From Nephromyces sp. MM_2019 (lineage: Eukaryota > Apicomplexa > Aconoidasida > Nephromycida), in contig JADHZB010000065.1 of assembly GCA_015657535.1 (NCBI GenBank), forward strand, positions 1 through 18,378: a DNA stretch of 18,378 nt, given 5' to 3'. The notes under the pieces were generated by a model that was given only the letters and a program-made list of their open reading frames with translations, did not search any database and was not told the DNA's origin. Shown piece by piece: positions 10,274 to 18,378 of the stretch. The translations under genes and the position numbers were made by a program. How positions within the stretch are numbered: the stretch's first letter is position 1; each line of letters starts with the position of its first letter.

Positions 10274-11555
10274 ATGCAAGCTGATCAAAATATTAATACT
10301 CTAACTCTCCCTTCAGAAAGCGACTCCGCACCAAAGGGAGCTTCTCACCCCGGAAAGACGAAATCAAAAACTCCGAAGGTAGGAGTTTGGTCCAATAGCC
10401 AAATAACTGAGAGGATTCAACAGCTTACCACAGAATTGAACACTACAGAAAATCTATCGGTTTCTAGGAAAAAGAGAATCAAAGAAAGATTGACTATCCT
10501 TAAGAAAGGACTATCTGGTAGAGCAGTCATTGGTGGCCAGCTTGAAAAGAAGAAAGCCAACTTCAGCCGCAAAGCATCATCAACCCCTCAATTCAATCGA
10601 AATCAAATAGACTCAAACTCCAGTTTAGTAAAAAAGCCCCATAAATCTATAAAATGCCTCCAATGTCGGCGTTGGGGCCACTTATTAAAAGATTGTCCAC
10701 TGAATAACACAACATCGAGGGCAAATATTGGCGGTGAGTTTAATTCATTAAACACTCACGGGTTCTGCTTCAATTGTGGTAAAACTGATCACATTCTCAA
10801 GAATTGTAGAAAGCCTAGGCCTAAGGTATAAATAAAATCCTATGAATAAATTTGCCTAATTATAAATTAAGTACAAATCCTTTTCAGATTGAAATATCCA
10901 TTTAGTATTTCATTTCCTAATACTTAACTATCCAATTAATAGAAACTACATCAAGCAAGCATTTGTTGCAACTGAGAAATGCACTCTTTTAATTTTCTTT
11001 AAAGTAGTTTAGAAGTCTTAGGAATTGATTTTTGAGTATTTAAACAATCCTGAATTATCTGTGTAATAACTTAAGATCAAACGTCCACCTTTCAAACTAT
11101 CTTTCTTATAGGATGGCTCACTTACTTTCGCTGTATGCTTTCTATGCAACCAGAAAGGTCATCTGGCCGTGCAATGTTCATTAAACTCTAAAGGTAAAAA
11201 TATGACTTCATTCAGCTCTACACCAATATTCCTTTTAATATAATCCCTGATCAATCCATCTTTACGTCACATAAATAATAAAACCTTGGAAAAACCAAAA
11301 ATTTTACACATTAGAAATCATTTTCAATTACAAATTGATACATTTTAATTTAACACTGCATTATTTTTTATATCAGGGATGTTTCCAAATGGTGGAGGCT
11401 GCCGTATATGTGGTTCTGTTTATCATAAACAAGCTGATTGTCCCGAAAAATCAAAGAAAAATAAAACTAACAAATTGAACCCTTCCGGGCTGTCAGACAA
11501 TAAAATTAAAATTACAGACCCTGATGAATATTGGCTAAGCAAAATTAATAATTAA
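10274..11555 (+). CDS. ZCCHC9-like protein with four CCHC zinc knuckles
   Basis: The exons are 10274-10825, 11112-11193 and 11377-11555, joined in phase 0 and then phase 1, giving 270 residues. Four C-x2-C-x4-H-x4-C knuckles are intact: C128/C131/H136/C141, C165/C168/H173/C178, C193/C196/H201/C206 and C220/C223/H228/C233. The N-terminal 100 residues are Ser/Lys-rich with a charged helical stretch near 45-80 (SRKKRIKERLTILKK). The order and spacing of the knuckles, FAVCFLC before the third, and PNGGGCRICGSV and DCPE around the fourth match the animal ZCCHC9 family as I remember it, including its length of about 270. CCHC knuckles bind single-stranded RNA, and human ZCCHC9 is reported to be nucleolar. 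A nuclear or nucleolar RNA-binding role is inferred. Two knuckles lie in exon 1 and one in each later exon. A remoter possibility is another multi-knuckle protein such as the CNBP or Air families. Confidence 0.9.
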
Positions 11556-11916
11556 TGTTTATTGGATTACGAACTAAAGCCTCCAATTTTGTTTATCTCT
11601 AAAGCACATAATAAAAAAAATAGAATTCATTAGAACTTAGTTCAAAGCTAAAATGTTTTTTTAAAATCTGATTTATATTTTTATTTTCGTAAATGCCATA
11701 ATAAACAACTATAAATAAACCTTTATAAACCCATAAAGTATCTTCAGCTTATCAATTGGTTATCAATTATTACGACTGATTAAAAATCACCTAAATAATA
11801 GACACATTTTAAAAAACTTATACCACTTAGTCGAATTAATTTAAAATTTGAAAGCACAATAAAAAACTAACAGCAAAGAGTAAACCTATAAAATAGAAAA
11901 ATTAGCTTAGAGGCAC

Positions 11917-11946
11917 CACAGGTTATCACTCATCCTGTAACCTGTG
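11917..11946. other. Perfect hairpin in a GC-richer island
   Basis: CACAGGTTA at 11917-11925 and TAACCTGTG at 11938-11946 are exact inverted repeats around a 12-base loop. The motif AACCTGTGTA recurs at about 12060. The island (about 11905-12130) also has one plus frame open from 11892 to the TAG at 12033, about 46 codons without an ATG, including SDNPSHVPVSLTKEFEKD. It may be a non-coding RNA, an isolated exon or neither. I could not match it to U1-U6, SRP, RNase P/MRP or U3 RNA. Confidence 0.45.
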
Positions 11947-12689
11947 TAGTATATCAAATTGTGATTCAGTCTGACAATCCTTCCCACGTCCCCGTTAGCC
12001 TCACAAAAGAGTTTGAGAAAGACTAGACTGCATCATTAAAATATGCGGCACCTAAGTTGAACCTGTGTAACAGTTTTTACCATGAAGACATCTACACTCA
12101 AGTCAAAATTACAGGATTCACTCATACTAATAAACAGCTATAGTTTACATACAAACTTTTTGTTTAACAGTTATAATGCAACACATAATCCATTTCCTGT
12201 TATATCTGTAGGAAAGTAATAAGTTGCTGGCAGCCATTAAAATAAAATGTTTACTAAGGTTATTATTATTAATATTCAGTGTTATTTGATAGTATTTCAC
12301 TGTACTCAATTCATTTATTTTATGGTATTATAGAAATCAATTTTTATTGATCTAACTTTTTAAATACGAAAAGAAACTGGTCGAATTCAAATGTTAAGTT
12401 AACAAGATCAAAATAATTTATGTTAAAGGCTTAGCTCAGTTTTTGTAAAAGATTTATAATAATCTTGTGGGTTCGTAAATTTTGTATTTGGTGTCCACTT
12501 TGACGAAGAAAATAGATTCAATTTAAATTTAAATTTTGTTTCATATACAAATTCAAGTATTTAAGTAAAAAACTGTCAAGTAAAATATAACAAACTATTT
12601 ACTACAAGATATTAAGATAAAAATTATTTGTAAAAGGAATTCTAAATGATTCTAGAAGGAAATGTTTTCAGATGTAAATCATGTAAAAC

Positions 12690-12777
12690 GCTCTTTTCTT
12701 AGCATTACTTTGGCTAAAGCTTGAAAATGTCGCGCAAGAACTCGGATCGGAGCTTTGCAGCAATTTATCTATGCTAA
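12690..12777. other. Second GC-richer island, unassigned
   Basis: This short block contains CpG-bearing words (TCGCGC, TCGGATCGG) that are rare in the surrounding DNA. On plus, an ATG at 12727 opens 16 codons to TAA at 12777 (MSRKNSDRSFAAIYLC). On minus, an open frame contains APIRVLARHFQALAK followed by a GTAATG donor-like site. AAAGCT at 12716 and AGCTTT at 12751 could pair. None of these is decisive. Confidence 0.3.
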
Positions 12778-13252
12778 TTTTGCACTACTATTATACAGCA
12801 AATAACTAGTTTAGCTTTAAGCTCGAATTATTATAAAACAGTTGAACAATTTTATTGCAAATAAAAGTTTGATAATCTTTTTTAATCGGAAAATGCTGAT
12901 TTAGTCATGTTATTCGCAATTAGAGTTTTGAAAAATTTTAATTTTTTTTTGATAGCACCAATGTTATTTAGAAAATAACAACTATGTGGGTATAACCTAC
13001 CAGATTAAGTAGCCACGAAACACTTCTAGTTATTTGGCAATAAACGCATTTAGTGCTAAATATTGACTCACAAATAACATTTATGAAACTTGATAATGGA
13101 AATTAACACAAACATCTACACTTTATCAACCCACACCTTTGTTATGCAATTAGTGTCGTAATGTATAAAGTATCCAAAGCTCTTAAATTCATTATCTTTT
13201 TTTATAAGAAACAATTTTTTCATTATTATTCACTTTTCTTTTGTAACCTTAA

Positions 13253-13296
13253 TTTTCCTCGTCATAAAACTTTTTTTTCCTCGTCATAAAACTTTT
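13253..13296. repeat. 22-bp perfect tandem duplication
   Basis: A 22-base unit with the core CCTCGTCATAAAAC between T runs occurs twice without mismatch, about 220 bases upstream of the membrane-protein start codon. It looks like a recent slippage or repair duplication. It could double a promoter element, but no such element is recognised. Confidence 0.9.
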
Positions 13297-13514
13297 TATT
13301 ATGGATTCCAAATTTTACTCTTTACGACTAGTATAGTAATTGAATTAACTTTTTATAGACTGTACTTATTTTAAAATAATAACTACTAAGACTACTTCAT
13401 AGAACTACTTGTCAAACAACATTGATAACAGTCACTGAAGCACAGAATATTACTTCATATTAAATTATTACATTTTTGTTATATAAATCGCCTTTTTTTT
13501 AAGAATTGTAATCA

Positions 13515-13940
13515 ATGCAAAACTATAAAGAGAAATCATTTTGCCAGAGAATCTGCTCGTGCAGCTCTCCAACACCAATTGGCGAAAGCGAGAAAGTTTT
13601 ATTTATAGTTTGTGGTTTAGCAAACATAGTAATTCCTGGTCTAGGAGTTCTTATCATTGGTTGCCATAGAAGTGACGGTATAGATATTTGGGTAGGTATT
13701 GTACAGTTTCTTGCGGCGCTTATAGTAGTATTTATAGGTTGGCTTTGGGGTTTTGCTATAGGTATAGTACTCCTTATTAAGGCATGTAATATACCCCCTT
13801 CAAATAATCCTAATTTTGACAAATCACATAATCATGATAGCTTGCAGTTCAGGGAACGCTTCTCACCAAGCCCAACCGCCCCAACCAACAATAACAATCT
13901 CTCAGGAATTACTTATGAATCCCCCCAAGAGCGTCCTTGA
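13515..13940 (+). CDS. Small membrane protein, SPEC3/Stum-like
   Basis: This single-exon gene encodes 141 residues. The N-terminus is short and holds a Cys cluster (CQRICSC, residues 10-16) that could be lipid-modified. Hydrophobic segment 1 covers about 28-50 and contains NIVIPGLGVLIIG. A short loop (HRSDGID) leads to segment 2 at about 58-88, containing IWVGIVQF and then IGWLWGFAIGI. The tail of about 50 residues is polar and rich in Asn, Ser and Pro. The N-x-x-x-PG-x-G motif followed by GW-x-W-x-x-x-x-G is the pattern I associate with the SPEC3/Stum family, linked to cilia in sea urchin and mechanosensation in Drosophila. The assignment is by remembered motif, and the role in a protist is unknown. 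It could instead be another family of paired-helix proteins. The ATG is the first in frame and follows a T-rich stretch. Confidence 0.72.
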   Translation: MQNYKEKSFCQRICSCSSPTPIGESEKVLFIVCGLANIVIPGLGVLIIGCHRSDGIDIWVGIVQFLAALIVVFIGWLWGFAIGIVLLIKACNIPPSNNPNFDKSHNHDSLQFRERFSPSPTAPTNNNNLSGITYESPQERP

Positions 13941-15317
13941 ATGAGCTTCAATTTTGTGAGTAACTTCATGGAACAAATGAAGTGGTAAGTTGCACTTTTT
14001 AAGGCCAAACTAAGCAGTCAAAAAACCTTAAAAATGATTACACTTAAATCTATATTTAATTTTTCAACTAATCTATTCACTTAGAAGCTACTTAAATCTA
14101 ATTCTAAAATGAATTAATTTTATAAATTATAAATATTTACCCATTTATATCTATTGAAAGAATAGAATATTTTTTAACGTGTTTTTTAATAATCTTGAAT
14201 TTGAAATCGAAACTACAATATATACACTGAACTAGTCAATGAGAATTTAAGTCTATGTACTTGAAACTCGGGAGTATAAATGCTGACGTAACTGATGAGA
14301 ATTTACAAAACTTCTAATTCTAAGTTATGTCAGTAAACTTATCTTTGATCATTATTAGTTATATATCTACAGTTCCGGAATGAAATTTTTATATAACTTA
14401 ATAAAAGTGTGTGGGCAGTTACTTTAAAGGCATTACTAGTGTTGTTATGTTTAAAGTAATTGATAGAAATATACCTAAAATATATATGTCATTTCTGTAC
14501 ACAATCTTACAAAGTTTGGGAATATGAAACTTTTAAGAACTAAAAAATGAGTAAGGGTCTAGGTCTTAAAGTTTGTGTTTATATTTTTAGACAACATTTA
14601 GTGATCAGTAGTTGATAAAGTATATTTTTTTCATAGTTTAGTTTTGTATATCTAAGACGATTTAAGAACAAACCTACAGGAGAATTGTAATCGGTAGCTT
14701 TATCTTCACAATAGAAGAACTTTCTACAATTAACAAAGTTTTATACCCTTAAACTTTTCTTCACAAAAAACCCGATACCCCCATATCAAATATATCATTT
14801 ATTTTAAATTAAAATATTCATTATTATAAAAACAAAAACCAACATATTGTAAATAAGCAGACATAAACAAGACATACTAGATAGAAACTAAGCAAACGCA
14901 TAAAATACTAAAACCACCAATATAACAAACCAGATACATAGAAATATAAAGATAACAAACGCTTTACTCTATTGCTTCACAAAAACTTATAAAAAGAAAA
15001 CTACTCAACCAGAGACTAGATTTATACACACAACAAATCAACCTTCCCCAACTCACATCAGATTAATAATCTCCTTGCTCTACACGCATTTATAGGCACT
15101 TATCATTATAAAAACAGAACAGCTTGTTTAATATAAAATTGACCTAACTCAAGAATAGACAATTAGAATTTATCATAATTAGATTTGTATCGCTATATTC
15201 ATTTATTACACACATTTGGTAAAAAATTTTCATTCTTTTTGGTATACACCGGTTCTATTTGTTTTACTAATTTTAAAGCAACAAAAGGTAGGATTTATTA
15301 CACACACTTATACAAAA
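13941..15317. other. Intergenic AT-rich spacer and glutamine synthetase 5' flank
   Basis: No gene is visible. From about 14755 to 15180 the plus strand becomes A/C-rich with few Gs, which may mark the 5' leader or promoter region of the glutamine synthetase gene. The reading frame is open upstream of the chosen start (from 15216) but has no other ATG, so I treat that stretch as untranslated. Confidence 0.5.
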
Positions 15318-17787
15318 ATGTCAATCGCTTCAATTGAAACCCCTGAAGACATGGAAGCCTTCATAACGAAAAATGATGTTCAACTCATCGATGCAAAATT
15401 CGTTGACCCTTTGGGAAGATGGCATAGCTGTATGTTTCGCCCTTCACAGGTATGTATGGTTAATATTGTTATATGTGCATATTCCGTACAGATGCCTATA
15501 TTCTTTTGACTGTATATATATTTTTATGATAGTTTTATATGTTTTATGTATATTTTACAAGCATTGATGTAAATGAAGTAACTTTTTATATCTATAGTAA
15601 ATATATAGATAACAATGCTTGAAATATATACAAAACTCTTAACTATTTTACCTTTGGTTGACTACTTATACAAATTTTAATGATATCAGTTTAAGGCAAG
15701 TAATATCAGAAATGGCCTTGCCTTTGATGGATCATCAGTCAAATTATTTACTAGTATTACATCATCAGATATGTTAATGAAGCCTGGTATGTTATTTTAT
15801 ACATTTTTTTTTAATTGAGATCAATTGCAAAACTTATTTTTATTCCATAAATCATTTTGATATTCTCTTTTCGGCCTCTTTTTCATAAAAAAAATATTTA
15901 TTAAAATAAAAATACATCATCTGGTGATAAGATACTATTGCTAGAGATGGATAAATTTTCCTTGAATGTATTATTACATCATATTTTGACATTTTTTTAA
16001 ATATTCATTTAATTCTTACATTCTTCCCACTACATTTTCTCGCACAGACCCTAAAACTTGTTGGCTAGATCCATTCCGCAAATACAAAGTCTTAAGTGTA
16101 ACATGTGATGTATGCAAATCAAATGGTGAAAATTTTTCACATTGCCCACGCACAATTGCACGTAATGCAATCGCGTATATGCACAAAATGGGTATAGCAG
16201 ATTTAGCGCTATGGGGACCAGAAGCTGAATTTTTCTTATTTGAAAATGCACAATTCAAATGCACACCTAATGAAATGCATGTTTCCCTCAACTCTAGTGA
16301 GGCTTTTTGGAATTCAAATGAACCCAAAGATAGCTGTAAGAGTGAAGGTCCAAGCACAAATCTTGCTTTTAGAGGGGGAATTTCACAAAATTATTTACAA
16401 ACTGCACCACTTGATCACTACGCTGACATCAGATCTGAGATGCTTCTCACAATGTCTGATATAGGTATGCCTGTTGAAAAACATCATCACGAAGTAGCTG
16501 CTATGCAACAAGAGTTAGGTTATGCAGCCCAAGATTTGGTAACAAGTGCTGACTTTATGATGTGTTATAAATATGTTATAAAAAATGTTGCAAAGAAAAA
16601 CAATATGACCGCTACATTTATGCCTAAACCATTATATGGTACCAATGGAAGTGGTATGCACTGCCATCAAAGTTTATGGAAGAATGGCGTAAATTTATTT
16701 CATGATGAAAAGGGTGAATACATGAAATTATCACAGTATGCTCTATGGTATATTGGAGGACTTATTAAGCATGCTCCAGCTCTACTCGCTCTTACAAACC
16801 CAACAGTAAACTCTTACAAACGCTTAGTTAAGGGTTATGAAGCCCCAGTTTCTCTGTGTTATTCTACTGTAAGTTGTGTCTATATATATCTATGTATATA
16901 TATATTGATGTAAGTCTAATCTTTTTCTTTATATTTTTATGTATTAGGATATCTTTTTTTTTTTAAAAATATGTGATATGTATTTATATACATTTGGAGT
17001 AGGACAGGTGATAAATACGGTATTGAAGATTTATAGGGTGTTTTACTTCTATATATAGTAGAAACCAATATTGCTAGTATCATAAACCATGTTTACTCAT
17101 TTTAGAATTTCTATCATGATAAAAGTTTTAGAAAATTGAAACACGCTTACCCCAATTTTTTTAACATATATATATATTTATTTATTTATTCATACACCTT
17201 ATACATATATATATTTAGACACCTCATTTCATCTAGATCATACATAATTTACATATTATAGGGTAATAGATCTGCTGCTATCAGAATTCCCGCTTATATT
17301 AAGGATAGCTCATCTGCAAAACGATTTGAATTTCGTTGCCCAGACGCTGCCTGCTGTCCATACACTGCCTTTGCTGCATTGTTGATGGCTGGCTTGGATG
17401 GTATTATCAATCAAATTGACCCAGGTAACCCTATGGACACCAATTTATATGATTTATCAACTGAAGAATTGCTCAAAATTAAAAAGACACCATACACACT
17501 ACAAAGTGCATTAGATGCTTTAAAAAATGATAACCAATTTTTACTTAATGGTGATGTTTTCCCTGCGGTAGGTCTTGTGTGTTTTTATTTTATTTAAGAT
17601 GTTTAATATTAAATATTTTGACCTCTTAATAACCAATATGTGTGAAATCTCTTATGTAAGATACATATATATATATTTTGTTATACAGTCATTTATTCAA
17701 GAATATATTGAGATGAAAGAAGATGAGGCTAACAGCTTTACTATGATACCTCACCCAAAGGAATATGAACTATATTATAATTGCTAA
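15318..17787 (+). CDS. Class I glutamine synthetase, five exons, complete
   Basis: Glutamine synthetase joins glutamate and ammonia to make glutamine, using ATP. The exons are 15318-15449, 15690-15786, 16048-16868, 17262-17567 and 17689-17787, in phases 0, 1, 0 and 0. They give 484 residues, close to the usual 470 for bacterial GSI. The active-site set is present (E. coli numbers in brackets): D57 (D50) in FDGSS, E135 and E137 (E129, E131) in GPEAEFF, E225 (E212) in HHHEV, E232 (E220), N276 and H281 (N264, H269) in NGSGMHCH, R335 (R321), E341 (E327), R353 (R339), and E373 and R375 (E357, R359). Y413 in NLYDL matches the tyrosine adenylylated in bacteria. The ending PHPKEYELYYNC is typical. 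The region between the GPEAEF and HHHEV motifs has the long form of the beta subtype. No N-terminal targeting peptide is seen, so it is probably cytosolic and a dodecamer like its relatives. The introns are T-rich and 121-393 bases long. Confidence 0.97.
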
Positions 17788-18378
17788 ACATCATATACAC
17801 ACATTAATCTTTATATATAAATTAAAATGACTTGATAATATCTATACTAGTTCTTTAACTACATTTACGTATACTCGTACTGTATTTGAATCTTATTTCT
17901 TATATTACTTTTTTGTTTAATAACATTCTTTTGGCTATATTGATATTTTTATTAACAATAATTTTCACCTATAATTTTAAACACATACCCACACACACAC
18001 ACACCTATATATACATAGATATATTTATATAAAGAACTTACCGACGAACCTTTAGTTCCAAAAACCCAAACAAAAAATATTATCGTATAACTTAAGTAGG
18101 AATACATTTAAAGATGCACTCACGCAGACACACATAAACATGTATCAAATATACTCAATTTTAGATTATTAATAATTGTATATACTCGGGAAATTATATG
18201 TAAAGTGCAGACCAATTTTATTTTTATGAAAAATTAATAAATTATATATAAAATGCTTTTTTTTTGTTGATATTTGTAGTATTAAGGATTTGGTAGAAAA
18301 TCGTGTGAGTTGTATAATTTATTTAATTAGACTGATTAACAATATTTGATAAAACAAAATATGTGTGTGTGTGTGTGG
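17788..18378. other. Glutamine synthetase 3' flank, no gene
   Basis: AT-rich sequence holds the presumed 3' untranslated region and terminator of the glutamine synthetase gene. A CA run lies at about 17989-18004 and a GT run at about 18360-18377 ends the window. No open frame or RNA gene is recognisable. Confidence 0.6.
18360..18377. repeat. GT microsatellite at the window end
   Basis: About nine GT units form the last bases. With the CA run at the other end of the window, this suggests that the sequence was cut off at simple repeats. Confidence 0.85.

Larger units (their letters stand above)
11556..13514. other. Intergenic AT-rich region with two GC-richer islands
   Basis: Nearly 2 kb separates the zinc-knuckle gene from the membrane-protein gene. 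Most of it is AT-rich and closed in all frames. Two islands stand out for higher GC, at about 11905-12130 and 12685-12780, and a 22-bp duplication lies at 13253-13296. These are described separately. Confidence 0.6.

Noticed and set aside
12010..12060. Weak resemblance to the 5' end of U3 snoRNA (AAGACTAGACT near a GCATCATT)
   Set aside because: The conserved GGATCATTTCTATAG box and the later C and D boxes are not found.
12425..12500. tRNA-like words (TTAGCTCAGT and GGGTTCGTAAA)
   Set aside because: The acceptor and T stems do not pair and the anticodon arm is absent, so it is not a tRNA.
13523..13822. Minus-strand open frame of 99 codons
   Set aside because: It is an antisense shadow of the membrane-protein gene, which has clear hydrophobic segments and motifs on plus.
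15216..15317. N-terminal extension of glutamine synthetase
   Set aside because: The frame is open but starts at TTG. The ATG at 15318 fits the family N-terminus, and the extension has no targeting signal worth calling.
16016..16357. Minus-strand open frames opposite glutamine synthetase exon 3
   Set aside because: They are antisense shadows of a strongly conserved exon.

Overview
This is AT-rich nuclear DNA from a eukaryote with many GT-AG introns. Two genes point to an apicomplexan or a close alveolate relative: an ApiAP2-type AP2 DNA-binding domain on the minus strand, and a bacterial-type (class I) glutamine synthetase split by four introns. The species cannot be named from the sequence. 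All gene models come from reading frames, splice-site motifs and matching intron phases; no alignment or transcript data were used.

Layout. Positions 60-2596 (minus) hold the 5' three exons of an ApiAP2 transcription factor gene that runs off the left edge. Its second intron carries a CACCAAC-core minisatellite, and its AP2 exon lies between a CA repeat and a GT repeat. Positions 2597-7875 hold no convincing gene, only one weak minus-strand ORF and a few short open frames. Positions 7876-9392 (plus) hold a five-exon gene for a 158-residue protein I do not recognise. Positions 10274-11555 (plus) hold a three-exon gene for a 270-residue protein with four CCHC zinc knuckles, very like ZCCHC9. 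Positions 11556-13514 are mainly AT-rich non-coding DNA with two GC-richer islands, one containing a perfect 9-bp hairpin. Positions 13515-13940 (plus) hold a single-exon gene for a small membrane protein resembling the SPEC3/Stum family. Positions 15318-17787 (plus) hold the complete five-exon glutamine synthetase gene (484 residues). Both ends of the window are dinucleotide repeats.

The genes do not form an operon or an obvious pathway. They look like ordinary housekeeping and regulatory genes: gene control (ApiAP2), nuclear or nucleolar RNA binding (ZCCHC9-like), a membrane protein, and nitrogen assimilation (glutamine synthetase). I found no transposon, CRISPR array, rRNA or convincing tRNA. 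The most unusual feature is the ApiAP2 locus, where exon sense strands are A/C-rich, intron sense strands are T/G-rich, and simple repeats sit at the splice sites.
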